This document shows positions 18,621 through 26,534 of a stretch of 58,775 nt of DNA, piece after piece; positions within the stretch are counted from its first letter, which is position 1, and each line of letters opens with the position of its first letter. The notes beneath the pieces are model-generated. The model was not told where the DNA came from, did not search any database, and saw only the letters and a program-made list of their open reading frames with translations. The stretch spans positions 1 through 58,775 of the forward strand of contig CAJYRQ010000016.1 in the NCBI GenBank assembly GCA_913777465.1, written 5' to 3'. The position numbers and the translations under genes are program-made. The DNA is from an uncultured Chryseobacterium sp. Lineage in GTDB: Bacteria; Bacteroidota; Bacteroidia; Flavobacteriales; Weeksellaceae.

Positions 18621-19370
18621 ATGGATTCCAAGCAACATATTATCAATAAATCGAATGAGGCAAAAGATATTTTTCTTCCGCACCTGTCGGCTGATCCTGT
18701 CATTTTCGGTTTCGACCAGAATGAACTTAAAGTTTTGCTGTTAAAAATGAACTACCGTAAGCAGTGGCTCCTTCCGGGCGGCTATGTGCGGAAGGATGAG
18801 GATCTGGATGAAGCGGTGGTTAGAATTCTGAAAGACCGTGTTGGGGTAAGAGGCGTTTACCTTCAGGAATTCGGGGTTTTCGGTAAAAAGAACAGGAGCG
18901 AGCTGTATTTTGAAGATTTTGATGAGACGCTTTTCCATAAGCAGCGATTTGTATCCGTAGGATATTATGCCCTGTTTAATCCGGATAAGGTCAGCCTGAT
19001 TCCCGACGAGTTCAGTGAAACCTGCGAATGGATTTACCTCAGCAAGCTTCCTGAAATAGAGCTTGCCATGGACCACCGTGAAATCATCGAAAAAGCATTG
19101 CTTACTTTAAGGGAAACCATTTCCCATAAGCCTATCGGATATAATCTTTTGCCGGAAAAGTTTACGCTTTCCGAACTTCAGAAACTGTATGAAATCATTC
19201 TGGGAAAAGAGCTCAACCGGGGCAACTTTTACCGGAAAATGAAAAATCTCGGTATCCTGAGAAAGCTGGACGAGAGGCGAACGGGTGGCGCGCATAAAGC
19301 TCCCGATCTTTATACTTTTGATCAGGAGCAGTATCTGAAAGCGCTGGAAAACGGACTCAACAGCTGGTAA
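18621..19370 (+). CDS. NrtR/AraR-type transcriptional regulator with degenerate Nudix domain
   Basis: 249 residues: a Nudix fold (about 20-165) followed by a winged-helix domain ('PIGYNLLPEKFTLSELQKLYE' onwards, about 166-249). The Nudix box starts correctly (G54-x5-E60), but the catalytic REUxEExGU part reads R68-I-L-K-D-R-V-G75-V, so the metal-binding glutamates are lost. This is the pattern of non-enzymatic sugar-sensing NrtR-family regulators such as Bacteroidota AraR. It is divergent from the receptor/GH3 operon, its likely target. A paralogue is at 51586. The ligand is unknown; a sugar or sugar phosphate is inferred. It forms an operon with the intact Nudix hydrolase 3 nt downstream. 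Confidence 0.87.
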   Translation: MDSKQHIINKSNEAKDIFLPHLSADPVIFGFDQNELKVLLLKMNYRKQWLLPGGYVRKDEDLDEAVVRILKDRVGVRGVYLQEFGVFGKKNRSELYFEDFDETLFHKQRFVSVGYYALFNPDKVSLIPDEFSETCEWIYLSKLPEIELAMDHREIIEKALLTLRETISHKPIGYNLLPEKFTLSELQKLYEIILGKELNRGNFYRKMKNLGILRKLDERRTGGAHKAPDLYTFDQEQYLKALENGLNSW

Positions 19371-19373
19371 ACT

Positions 19374-19841
19374 ATGAAAGCAAGCGCAGGTATTTTATTA
19401 TATAAAAAGGAAAATGAAAAGTTGTTTTATTTTCTGGTACATCCCGGCGGACCTTTCTGGAAAAACAAAGACCTGGGTGCCTGGTCGGTTCCCAAAGGGG
19501 AAGCTTCAGAAGGCGAAAGTCTTATGGAACGTGCCGTAACGGAATTTTACGAAGAAACCGGAAAGAAAATCAGCGGAGATTTCATCGAACTGAAACCGGT
19601 AAAACAAAAAGCGGGAAAAACAGTTTATGGATGGGCTTTGGAAAGCGACCTGGAGACAGACGGGTTACACAGCAATACCATTACCATCAACTGGCCTCCA
19701 AAATCGGGCAAAACCCTGGAAATCCCGGAAGTAGACCGGTGGGAATGGTTTGAATCTGAGGAAGCTAAAAGGAAAATTAACCCCGCTCAGTGTGATTTTA
19801 TTATTCAGCTGGAAGAAATATTGGTTTCCGGAAAGCAGTGA
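19374..19841 (+). CDS. NUDIX hydrolase (catalytically intact)
   Basis: 155 residues. The Nudix box is G42-x5-E48-x7 then T56-E57-F-Y-E60-E61-T-G63: the canonical Arg is Thr, but the three catalytic glutamates remain, as in many active members. Such enzymes hydrolyse nucleoside diphosphate-X compounds to nucleotide plus phosphate-X. N-terminal 'SAGILLYKKENEKLFYFLVHPGG' and 'AWSVPKGE' are typical of the diadenosine-polyphosphate/DUF-type NUDIX group. It starts 3 nt after the regulator stop, so the two are translationally close and cotranscribed. The substrate is unknown. Confidence 0.9.
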   Translation: MKASAGILLYKKENEKLFYFLVHPGGPFWKNKDLGAWSVPKGEASEGESLMERAVTEFYEETGKKISGDFIELKPVKQKAGKTVYGWALESDLETDGLHSNTITINWPPKSGKTLEIPEVDRWEWFESEEAKRKINPAQCDFIIQLEEILVSGKQ

Positions 19842-20258
19842 TTTAAGCCTGAATTCCATACAATTTATTTTAACATTTAGAAATAGATTTTTTACTAAGA
19901 ATAAAAAGCATCAGCTTTCTTCATCCAGTCTGATTTAACTTAAATCAGGAAATATCTGACTTATATCCAGTTATTTTAAATAATTTAAAAAATAGAATTA
20001 GGGTTCATACAGTCAGGATTTTTAATGGATAACTCCTGGTAAAACAATAGACAATTAACTCCTGATAGGATTTTATCCTGTCCTGTACTAAGCCGTCCTT
20101 CGGGACTTTAAGACAGCGGTAAATGAAATGGTCTTCAAAATGATATTCGGCTGTTGATATAATCAAAGCGACAAAACATGAAGTTTGATGACCCGAACCT
20201 TTGATTATATTTTGGTTACAGGAACTTCCAGCCTCCACCTTCCCTCATCCAGCCTTAT
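19842..20258. other. Intergenic stretch without convincing gene
   Basis: 417 nt between convergent genes. It contains the TTCG tetraloop hairpin GTCC-TTCG-GGAC near 20093-20104 and a TAGGATTTTATCCT palindrome around 20063-20076. A 77-codon open frame on the minus strand (20005-20238) has atypical composition and no upstream signal, and I do not call it. Confidence 0.5.
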
Positions 20259-20492
20259 CTACTCTCCCTCCGTTTCCTTTTTAAAGCTTACCACTTCGTA
20301 ATCGTCATCGGAACTGTATTTTTTACAGCTTTCATCGTCAAAAGATTCGGGGGATTCTAAAAAGTCTTCGATAAATTTTGCACTTTCATCCGTATTGGAC
20401 GGTGTAATCACAATATGAAAAAGTTTGGCCACGGATTCATCGGCGTTCTGTTCGGATTCTTTCTTGTGCTGAAGGGCTTCCTGATAGTCCAT
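20259..20492 (-). CDS. Small acidic hypothetical protein (77 aa)
   Basis: A 77-residue, strongly acidic protein ('FIEDFLESPESFDDESCKKY'), with no signal peptide or membrane segment. Codon use and composition look protein-like, and a sigma-54-like sequence (TGGCATAATTTATTC on the minus strand, 20537-20523) lies 30 nt upstream of the ATG. I do not recognise a family. It probably acts in the cytoplasm. It is divergent from the AsmA-like gene. Confidence 0.6.
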   Translation of the reverse strand: MDYQEALQHKKESEQNADESVAKLFHIVITPSNTDESAKFIEDFLESPESFDDESCKKYSSDDDYEVVSFKKETEGE

Positions 20493-20640
20493 AATTTTAA
20501 TTTTTATATCTACAGGCGTAATGAATAAATTATGCCATCAGATTACTTTTGCATGAGGTGTGGTATCCTTCGTGTTTCAGTACCGTTGCCATGGCTTGAT
20601 TTTAGATAGCAGTAAAATATTTATGCTAAAATTAAGGATC

Positions 20641-23532
20641 ATGGAACGGTTAAAAAAATCATTGCTGAAAATTCTGAAATGGGCAGGAATCTCGGTGGCG
20701 TCCCTTCTTTTTCTGATGTTTATTATTCCGATTTTATTTCCCGGAACCATTTCCGCACAGGTAAAAATCTTTGCCAACAAACATCTCGCGGGCAAACTCG
20801 ATTATAAAAAAACCCATCTTACCTTTTTCAGGCACTTCCCTTCCCTTACGGTTTCGGTGGATGATTTTTTACTGAAAGGATCCAGGCCTTTTGAAAACGA
20901 TACCCTGCTGGCAGCACGGGAAGTATCGGTAGGCATCAACCTGAAAAACCTGATTTTCGACCGCCAGGTGAAAATCGATGAGATTTATTTAACCGATGCT
21001 TACGGAAATGTTTTCGTGAACAGTAAGGGAGAAGCCAACTACAACGTGTATGTTTCAAAACCTTCCGCCCAGCCAAAGGACACAGCCGCTACGGGCACCT
21101 CCATCAAACTGGATTTTATCAAACTGAAGAACTGGAACATTACCTACCGCGACCATTCGGCAAAGGTTCTGGTAGATGCCAAAGGGCTGAACTACACCGG
21201 TAAAGGCGGCCTCAGTGAAGATATTTTCGACCTGGAAACGGATCTGGATATCAACAAGCTGGATTTCAGCCTGAACAGGATTTATTATGCCCAACAAAAG
21301 ACCCTGCACGCCGATTTGATTACGAGGATCAATACCAATGCTCTGACTTTCGTTTTAAGGAAAAACGAATTGCGGATCAATGATCTGCCTTTGAAATTCA
21401 ATGGCTTTTTAAGTATTTTAAAAGACGGCTATAACCTGGACATCAATGCGGCTTCCGAAAAAACCACCATCCGTGATATGATTTCCGTATTGCCGCCGCA
21501 ATATCTGGATTGGGCAAAGGATACCAAAATTGAAGGCAACAGCGATCTTTTTTTCAGCCTGAAAGGAAAATTCAGCGAGCCGAGAAACCTCAAGCCGCGG
21601 CTTCAGGCAAGATTACTCGTAAGCGACGGCTTTGTTTCCAACGGGCAGGCCCCGGTACCAATGGATAATTTCAATATGGATCTCCATGTGGACCTGCCTG
21701 ATCTCGATACCGATCAGCTGGGAATCCATTTTAAAACATTAGGATTTGATCTGGGGCCGAATAACAATTTCAGAGCGGTAGTAAAAACGAAAGGATTGGA
21801 TGAAATGCAGATTGATGCCAAAATAAAAGGAGCAGTGGATCTTTATACCTTAAATCAGGCTTTAGGCTTAAAAAATATAGAGGTCCGCGGTCTTCTGAAC
21901 ACGGATATTAAAGCCAACGGGATTTTCAGCCTCGATAAAAAGCTGTTCCCGAAAACAAACGGAATGCTGAATCTGAAAAACGGATGGCTGAAAACCAAAT
22001 ATTATCCGAATCCGATTAAAAATATCAACATTGCTGCGAATATTATCAATACGGATGGCAGTTTCAAAAGCTTAGGGGTAAAGCTTGATCCTTTTCAATT
22101 TGATTTCGAAGGCAATCCGGTCTTCGTGAATGCCGATTTGCAGAATTTTGAAGATGTCCTGTATAAAGTACAGGCAAAAGGCGTACTGAATGTCGGAAGA
22201 ATCTATCAGGTATTTGCTAAAAAAGGATTCGATGTCAGCGGGCTGATTATGGCCGACCTTTCGCTGAACGGAAGGCAGAGCTATGCCAACACCGGGCAAT
22301 ACAGCAAACTCGATAACAAAGGAACTTTAATCTTAAAAAACATCAAAGCAACAACCGCCTCCCTACCCAAGTCATTCTATATCAAAGAAGGGAATTTTCG
22401 GTTTGAAAATGAAAAGATGTGGTTTCAAAAGTTCTTTGCTACTTATGGAAAATCGGATTTTGCCTTAAACGGGTACCTGCTGAACACCATCAATTATTTT
22501 ATTGAACGTAAAGGAACCCTTCACGGAAAGTTCGGCCTGAACTCGAATTATATCCTGATTGATGAATTTATGGCCTTAAAGAATGGCGACAATAAAGACA
22601 AATCGATCGAGGTGGAATATGCCAAAGTGGAAAATCCGAAAAGCAGCGGTGTGGTAATGATTCCGAAAAACCTGGATGTTGCTTTGGGCCTCAATGCCAG
22701 AAAAGTCGAATTTAAAGGATTGGATTTAAATCATGTAAAGGGAACGGCATCGGTTGAAAAGGGCCAGGTGTATCTGAAGAATACAACGTTCGATGTGGTC
22801 GGCAGCCGGATGGGTATAAATGCCCGGTACCAGAATGAATCTCCACTCACCGCCAATTACGACATTGCCCTGAAAGTGCTGGATTTTGATGTCCAGCGGG
22901 CTTACAAGGAAATCGATATGGTGCGTGAAATGGCAACGGCCGCCAAAAATGTAAAAGGCATCGTCTCTCTGGATTATAAACTAAAAGGCGATCTGGATAA
23001 AAACATGAAGCCGATCTACCCTTCCCTTGAAGGCGGAGGCATCGTTAATCTCCGGGATGTGGAGGTGAAAAACCTGAAGATGCTTTCTGCCGTAGGCGAT
23101 AATCTCGGGGCGAAGGCTTTCAATGATCCGGACATGAAAGGGGTAAATATTGAAACCCACATTAAAAATAATCTGATCCACGTAGATAAATTTACATTTA
23201 AAGTTTCTATCTTGAGGCCCACAATCAGCGGTACAACAAGTTTCAACGGTCTGCTTGACCTCAGGATCCGGGTGGGCATCTTTCCGGGCGGTATTATCGG
23301 TTTTCCGGTGGTGGTAACGGGTACGCATGAGAAGCCGAAGGTGAAAATCTTCAGCAAAAAAGGCCAGGGCATTATTGATGCGCTTTATAATAAAAAGACC
23401 AATAAAGTGATCCGCCAGGAGCGCCGTGCCGAGAAAAAGACCAGGCGCCAGCAGAGAAAAGAGAAAAGAGCACAGGAACAGAAAGCAAAAGCAGCGGAAC
23501 AGCAGATTAGTAAAGATCTTAAAGAAAAATAA
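20641..23532 (+). CDS. AsmA-like family protein
   Basis: 963 residues from the ATG at 20641 ('MERLKKSLLKILKWAGISVA'). The upstream in-frame codons from 20560 precede the natural basic-then-hydrophobic N-terminus, so I exclude them. One N-terminal membrane helix (about 12-35, ending 'IIPILFPGTI') is followed by a long beta-rich periplasmic part, with an AsmA-type C-terminal region ('TSFNGLLDLRIRVGIFPGG'). The tail is a highly basic coiled segment rich in Arg, Lys and Gln. AsmA/TamB-like proteins bridge the periplasm and move phospholipids or help outer-membrane biogenesis. It is followed after 13 nt by the AlkB gene. Confidence 0.87.
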   Translation: MERLKKSLLKILKWAGISVASLLFLMFIIPILFPGTISAQVKIFANKHLAGKLDYKKTHLTFFRHFPSLTVSVDDFLLKGSRPFENDTLLAAREVSVGINLKNLIFDRQVKIDEIYLTDAYGNVFVNSKGEANYNVYVSKPSAQPKDTAATGTSIKLDFIKLKNWNITYRDHSAKVLVDAKGLNYTGKGGLSEDIFDLETDLDINKLDFSLNRIYYAQQKTLHADLITRINTNALTFVLRKNELRINDLPLKFNGFLSILKDGYNLDINAASEKTTIRDMISVLPPQYLDWAKDTKIEGNSDLFFSLKGKFSEPRNLKPRLQARLLVSDGFVSNGQAPVPMDNFNMDLHVDLPDLDTDQLGIHFKTLGFDLGPNNNFRAVVKTKGLDEMQIDAKIKGAVDLYTLNQALGLKNIEVRGLLNTDIKANGIFSLDKKLFPKTNGMLNLKNGWLKTKYYPNPIKNINIAANIINTDGSFKSLGVKLDPFQFDFEGNPVFVNADLQNFEDVLYKVQAKGVLNVGRIYQVFAKKGFDVSGLIMADLSLNGRQSYANTGQYSKLDNKGTLILKNIKATTASLPKSFYIKEGNFRFENEKMWFQKFFATYGKSDFALNGYLLNTINYFIERKGTLHGKFGLNSNYILIDEFMALKNGDNKDKSIEVEYAKVENPKSSGVVMIPKNLDVALGLNARKVEFKGLDLNHVKGTASVEKGQVYLKNTTFDVVGSRMGINARYQNESPLTANYDIALKVLDFDVQRAYKEIDMVREMATAAKNVKGIVSLDYKLKGDLDKNMKPIYPSLEGGGIVNLRDVEVKNLKMLSAVGDNLGAKAFNDPDMKGVNIETHIKNNLIHVDKFTFKVSILRPTISGTTSFNGLLDLRIRVGIFPGGIIGFPVVVTGTHEKPKVKIFSKKGQGIIDALYNKKTNKVIRQERRAEKKTRRQQRKEKRAQEQKAKAAEQQISKDLKEK

Positions 23533-23545
23533 TTCAGGGAATAGC

Positions 23546-24166
23546 GTGAGTCAGTTAAGTTTATTTGATGCAGATGAGTACTACCGGTTTCCGGAAGAAC
23601 TGCTGGAGTATACCGGAAATTTTCTGCCGGAAGCCGCAGCATCCAGGCTTGAAGAAAAGTTGCTGAAACAGACGCCCTGGAAGCAGCCTACGCAGAAGAT
23701 GTATAATAAAACCGTTGTTACCCCCCGTCTGACGGCCTGGTATGGCGACGAAAGCAAAAATTACCATCTGGGAGGAAATGAGTTCGGGGTTAACCAATGG
23801 TCGCCTGAGTTACTGAACCTGAAACTTAAAATCGAAAAATACTCCGGGTATAAATTCAACTCTGTTTTGCTAAACCTGTACCGGGACGGCAATGATTCGG
23901 TAGCCTGGCACCGCGATAAGGACAGCGAACTGGGCGAACGGCCGGTGATTGCTTCGGTAAGCCTTGGAGAGGTACGGAATTTTGATTTCCGGAATGTAAA
24001 AGACCATCAGATGAAACACAGCCTGGCACTGAAACACGGATCACTGCTTATTATGAAAGGTGATTTGCAGATGCATTGGGAGCATCGTATTGCCAAATCA
24101 ACAAAGCCCATGAAGCCTCGTATCAACCTGACTTTCCGTCTCATTCGCGAATTATCCTCTTCATAA
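23546..24166 (+). CDS. AlkB-like 2-oxoglutarate/Fe(II) dioxygenase
   Basis: 206 residues from a GTG at 23546, preceded by a purine-rich CAGGGAA. No ATG fits: the family normally begins with a short 'LF-D-DE' segment like the 'LSLFDADEYYRFP' here, and more upstream codons lie inside the AsmA 3' end. The iron ligands His122 and Asp124 ('WHRDKD') and His180 ('MHWEHRI') and the 2-oxoglutarate arginines Arg192 and Arg198 ('PRINLTFR') are all present, with 'NLYRDGNDSVAWH' as the usual lead-in. It repairs alkylated bases in DNA or RNA by oxidative demethylation. It is probably cotranscribed with the AsmA-like gene. Confidence 0.93.
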   Translation: MSQLSLFDADEYYRFPEELLEYTGNFLPEAAASRLEEKLLKQTPWKQPTQKMYNKTVVTPRLTAWYGDESKNYHLGGNEFGVNQWSPELLNLKLKIEKYSGYKFNSVLLNLYRDGNDSVAWHRDKDSELGERPVIASVSLGEVRNFDFRNVKDHQMKHSLALKHGSLLIMKGDLQMHWEHRIAKSTKPMKPRINLTFRLIRELSSS

Positions 24167-24227
24167 TCACAGATCTGTATATTAATTTTCATCATAATTA
24201 GAATATAATGCAAATTTTAACAAAATT

Positions 24228-24242
24228 TGGCAAAGTAATTGC
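24228..24242 (+). promoter_or_regulatory. Sigma-54-like promoter of the 72-aa gene
   Basis: TGGCAAAGTAATTGC has GG and GC spaced as in -24/-12 sigma-54 promoters (consensus TGGCAC-N5-TTGC, one mismatch). The predicted start site leaves a leader of about 24 nt before the ATG at 24278. No TAnnTTTG element is present nearby. Confidence 0.5.
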
Positions 24243-24277
24243 GTATATGAATTTGAAACGATTAAAAAACAGCAGCT

Positions 24278-24496
24278 ATGAACATTTCATATTACGATTT
24301 TAAAAATATGCCAAACCAGGAGCAATGCAGTTTTGTAATGAACGAAGGACGTGTCATGAACGAAAGACTGGTGAATAAAACGAAATACATCCTTTATGAA
24401 GTTTCGCAATTTTCTGTTGAGGTAATTTATAACACGGTAAATAATAAAATTGAAGGCATCAATGTTTATCAGAACAGAGGCGCCTACGCCATATAA
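24278..24496 (+). CDS. Small hypothetical protein (72 aa)
   Basis: A 72-residue soluble protein starting 'MNISYYDFKNMPNQEQCSFV'. It has no signal peptide, membrane segment or recognised domain; the second half alternates hydrophobic and polar residues ('EVIYNTVNNKIEGINVYQ') and looks like a beta hairpin. A sigma-54-like promoter stands just upstream and a good terminator just downstream, so it appears to be a complete monocistronic gene. Function unknown. Confidence 0.75.
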   Translation: MNISYYDFKNMPNQEQCSFVMNEGRVMNERLVNKTKYILYEVSQFSVEVIYNTVNNKIEGINVYQNRGAYAI

Positions 24497-24522
24497 TGAG
24501 TCACTACTTTCGTTATAAATGG

Positions 24523-24553
24523 GGAGCGGTTTTTACAAACCGTTCCTTTTTTA
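24523..24553 (+). terminator. Terminator of the 72-aa gene
   Basis: GGAGCGGTTT (24523-24532) pairs with AAACCGTTCC (24537-24546) with one mismatch, followed by six T residues. It ends 57 nt after the stop codon. The following gap to 25004 holds the hairpin and short frame listed next. Confidence 0.9.
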
Positions 24554-24799
24554 TTTTTGCAGGAAAAAATTAAACGCTATCGACGTTAATGGATTATATT
24601 CACCAATTGATGGTTGGGAATATTATTTATAAAGCCAGTGCTCTGTATGTTTTTTATGGATAAATTTCAATTTAAAGACTTTTGGAAACAGCAATAGAGT
24701 GATTGGAATAATAATTAGATCACTTTCTTATTTAGCTTCACAAAACTTCTTGCCTCCTCCCAAACCTTTCCTTCATATGACCAATATATAAAACAAAAA

Positions 24800-24822
24800 A
24801 TCCTCAGAAAGAATCTGAGGAT
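24800..24822 (-). terminator. Hairpin with minus-strand T-run (or leader of a short frame)
   Basis: ATCCTCAGA (24800-24808) pairs perfectly with TCTGAGGAT (24814-24822). On the minus strand it is followed by TTTTTTGTTTT, so it could stop antisense transcription. On the plus strand it lies 15 nt before the ATG of a 32-codon frame and could be its leader structure. Confidence 0.5.
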
Positions 24823-24836
24823 AAAAACTAATAACC

Positions 24837-24935
24837 ATGAAAACTCAAATTAAACATGAGTTACCTAACTACATTAAAATATTGTGCCATTTAATTTTTA
24901 AAATTAAAATTTTAAGGTTATTTAAGACTTTTTAA
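24837..24935 (+). CDS. Possible short cationic peptide (32 aa)
   Basis: The ATG at 24837, in the context CTAATAACCATGAAAACT that resembles real start regions in this phylum, opens 32 codons ending TAA at 24933. The peptide begins 'MKTQIKHELPNYIKILCHL' and is basic and hydrophobic, with repeated Ile/Leu/Lys. It follows a strong hairpin. There is no clear homology. It could be a leader peptide, a small toxin-like or antimicrobial peptide, or chance. Confidence 0.3.
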   Translation: MKTQIKHELPNYIKILCHLIFKIKILRLFKTF

Positions 24936-24957
24936 GAAAAAATAAGAGAATTTTCTT

Positions 24958-24972
24958 TGGCACGGTTTATTC
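24958..24972 (+). promoter_or_regulatory. Sigma-54-like promoter of the 75-aa gene
   Basis: TTTGGCACGGTTTATTC contains a perfect -24 half (TGGCACG), but the -12 half is ATTC instead of TTGC. It lies 33 nt before the ATG at 25005. The same TTTATTC -12 half appears upstream of the 77-aa gene at 20492. Confidence 0.4.
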
Positions 24973-25004
24973 TATACTTTAAATAACATTAAAAAATAAC
25001 GATC

Positions 25005-25232
25005 ATGGCCCATAAAATTTTTAAGAAAGAAGATTTCAGAAGAGACGAAACCGGAATATATATCCTTGAAGTACCGAAAGGAATGGTAGGCATCGGCGCT
25101 AACCTGATTATTGAAAGGCAGAATACCGATGGGGAATATGAGATTGTACAGGCGGATATGCACCGGCATAACGACAACATCCTCATTAAATGGAGCGAGC
25201 CGTTTGACGGAAGATTGCTCTACGACGAATAA
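25005..25232 (+). CDS. Small conserved-looking hypothetical protein (75 aa)
   Basis: A 75-residue cytoplasmic-type protein, 'MAHKIFKKEDFRRDETGIYI', with predicted beta strands ('IYILEVPKGMVGIGANLIIE', 'YEIVQADMH') and an acidic C-terminus. It has no signal peptide and no recognised domain. It is flanked by a sigma-54-like promoter and a strong terminator and is therefore probably expressed alone. Function unknown. Confidence 0.78.
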   Translation: MAHKIFKKEDFRRDETGIYILEVPKGMVGIGANLIIERQNTDGEYEIVQADMHRHNDNILIKWSEPFDGRLLYDE

Positions 25233-25238
25233 AAATGA

Positions 25239-25270
25239 AAGACTGCCCATTGAGACAGTCTTTTTTTTAA
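25239..25270. terminator. Terminator between the 75-aa gene and a convergent SDR gene
   Basis: AAGACTG (25239-25245) pairs with CAGTCTT (25256-25262), followed by eight T residues on the plus strand. The minus strand has a shorter T-rich tail, so it may work in both directions. Confidence 0.88.
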
Positions 25271-26059
25271 TCAATATGTATTATTTAAGCCGCCATCCAG
25301 CGGAATACTCGTTCCGGTAAGGTAAGCAGCATAATCCGAAGCAAGAAAGGCAACCAAATGGCCGTATTCTTCCGGTCTGCCCAACCGTTTCATTGGAATT
25401 TTCTCTTCTTTTTTCCTTTTAAGTTCTTCAACGGAAGCTCCTGTCTCTTTGGCTTCATGTTCGATAAGATCCTTGATCCTTTTCGTATCGAAAGATCCCG
25501 TAAGAATATTATTGATGGTAACATTATGTCGGGCCACTTCTGCAGACAGTGTTTTCGACCAAGCAATTACTGCAGAACGGATAGAATTGGAAAGTGCCAG
25601 ATTGGGTATAGGTTCTTTTACGGACAATGATGATACATTAATGATGCGGCCTCTCCCCTTTTTGATCATGTAAGGAAGCGCAAGGTTGGTGGTTTCACAA
25701 ACGGTTTTAAAAAGTAGATCAAAGGCCGACTGGTAATCCTGTATGTTTTTTTCTGATGCGAGGCCGGGCTTTGGGCCGTTTGTGTTATTTACCAGAATAT
25801 CAATATCGTGATTCTGAAAATATTCCATTATTATGTTTCGGAAACATTCAAAATCTGAAAAATCAGCCACAAGGTAGTTGTGTTTTTGTTCGTTGCCTGT
25901 CACAGGAAGCAGGCGGACAAAATCCTTTAATTTTTCCTCATTTCTGGCCATTACGGTAACATTGGCCCCGCATTTGGCCAGTTCAACGGCAATTCCCGCT
26001 CCTATGCCCTGTGTAGCAGCGCCTACTAAGGCATTTTTTAAATTTAAGTGGATGTTCAT
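25271..26059 (-). CDS. SDR family protein lacking the usual YxxxK
   Basis: 262 residues with an SDR Rossmann fold: 'ALVGAATQGIGAG' near 10-22, 'NNTNGP' near 91-96 and 'PLDGGL' at the C-terminus. After the Ser pair ('NVSSLSV', about 142-146) the expected Tyr-x3-Lys is replaced by Ser157-x3-Arg161 ('LALSNSIRSAV'). The 'LSNSxR' variant recurs in a known SDR subgroup related to the bacilysin-pathway proteins, so this is a family trait rather than local decay. Cofactor binding is likely; the chemistry is uncertain. The gene is monocistronic, with repeats upstream. Confidence 0.85.
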   Translation of the reverse strand: MNIHLNLKNALVGAATQGIGAGIAVELAKCGANVTVMARNEEKLKDFVRLLPVTGNEQKHNYLVADFSDFECFRNIIMEYFQNHDIDILVNNTNGPKPGLASEKNIQDYQSAFDLLFKTVCETTNLALPYMIKKGRGRIINVSSLSVKEPIPNLALSNSIRSAVIAWSKTLSAEVARHNVTINNILTGSFDTKRIKDLIEHEAKETGASVEELKRKKEEKIPMKRLGRPEEYGHLVAFLASDYAAYLTGTSIPLDGGLNNTY

Positions 26060-26101
26060 GTGTTTGGTATTTTTACAAAGTTATTGTTATTATTTGAACA
26101 C

Positions 26102-26178
26102 AAAGGGCACTAAGATTTTTTTACTACTGAATATTCTTAAGTTTCACAGAGCCGTTTCACTTAGATAAGCTTACAAAG
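26102..26178. repeat. Direct repeat copy A (about 77 bp)
   Basis: Runs from AAAGGGCACTAAG through TTTTTTTACTACTGAATATT and CTTAAGTTTCACAGAGCCG to CTTACAAAG. Copy B follows 129 nt later with few differences. A weaker third version (TTAAACTATTGAATG...AGTTTTACAGAAC) lies near 26361-26400. It lies in the 475-nt gap 26060-26534, which shows no gene. Confidence 0.88.
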
Positions 26179-26230
26179 ATTTCTAATGACATAACCATTG
26201 GTTTGTTTTACAACAGGATTATTTGAATAG

Positions 26231-26306
26231 AAAGGCGCTAAGATTTTTTTACTACTGAATATTCTTAAGTTTCACAAAGCCGTTTGACTTAGATCAGCCC
26301 GCAAAG
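26231..26306. repeat. Direct repeat copy B (about 76 bp)
   Basis: Nearly identical to copy A at 26102-26178, including the whole TTTTTTTACTACTGAATATT and CTTAAGTTTCACA blocks. The 'GGCGCTAAGATTTTTTT' and 'CGCAAAG' parts resemble the repeats at 38.2-38.5 kb. Confidence 0.88.
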
Positions 26307-26482
26307 TTTTTTTAAATTTAATTGTGATAAAATCCTGAATGTATAGTCTTCAAATGTTTCTTAAACTATTGAATGTTTTAAGTTTTACAGAACTACTTCG
26401 ATAGATTCAGCATAAACTTTTATATTGATCGAAGATCACGTAACTCATGTATGTGCTTTTGTGTGGCTAAGAAAAAGGTTGA

Positions 26483-26510
26483 AATAAAAAAGCTGCCTGA
26501 AAAGCAGCTT
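26483..26510 (-). terminator. Terminator of the YhdF-like SDR gene
   Basis: On the minus strand AAGCTGC pairs with GCAGCTT around a 7-nt loop, followed by TTTTTATTT. It lies 25 nt past the stop codon. Confidence 0.88.
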
Positions 26511-26534
26511 AATTTGTATCAGTAAGATTTGTTT

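Noticed and set aside
20005-20238. 77-codon minus-strand frame
   Set aside because: It runs through a hairpin-rich gap, has no promoter-like signal and its residues look random.
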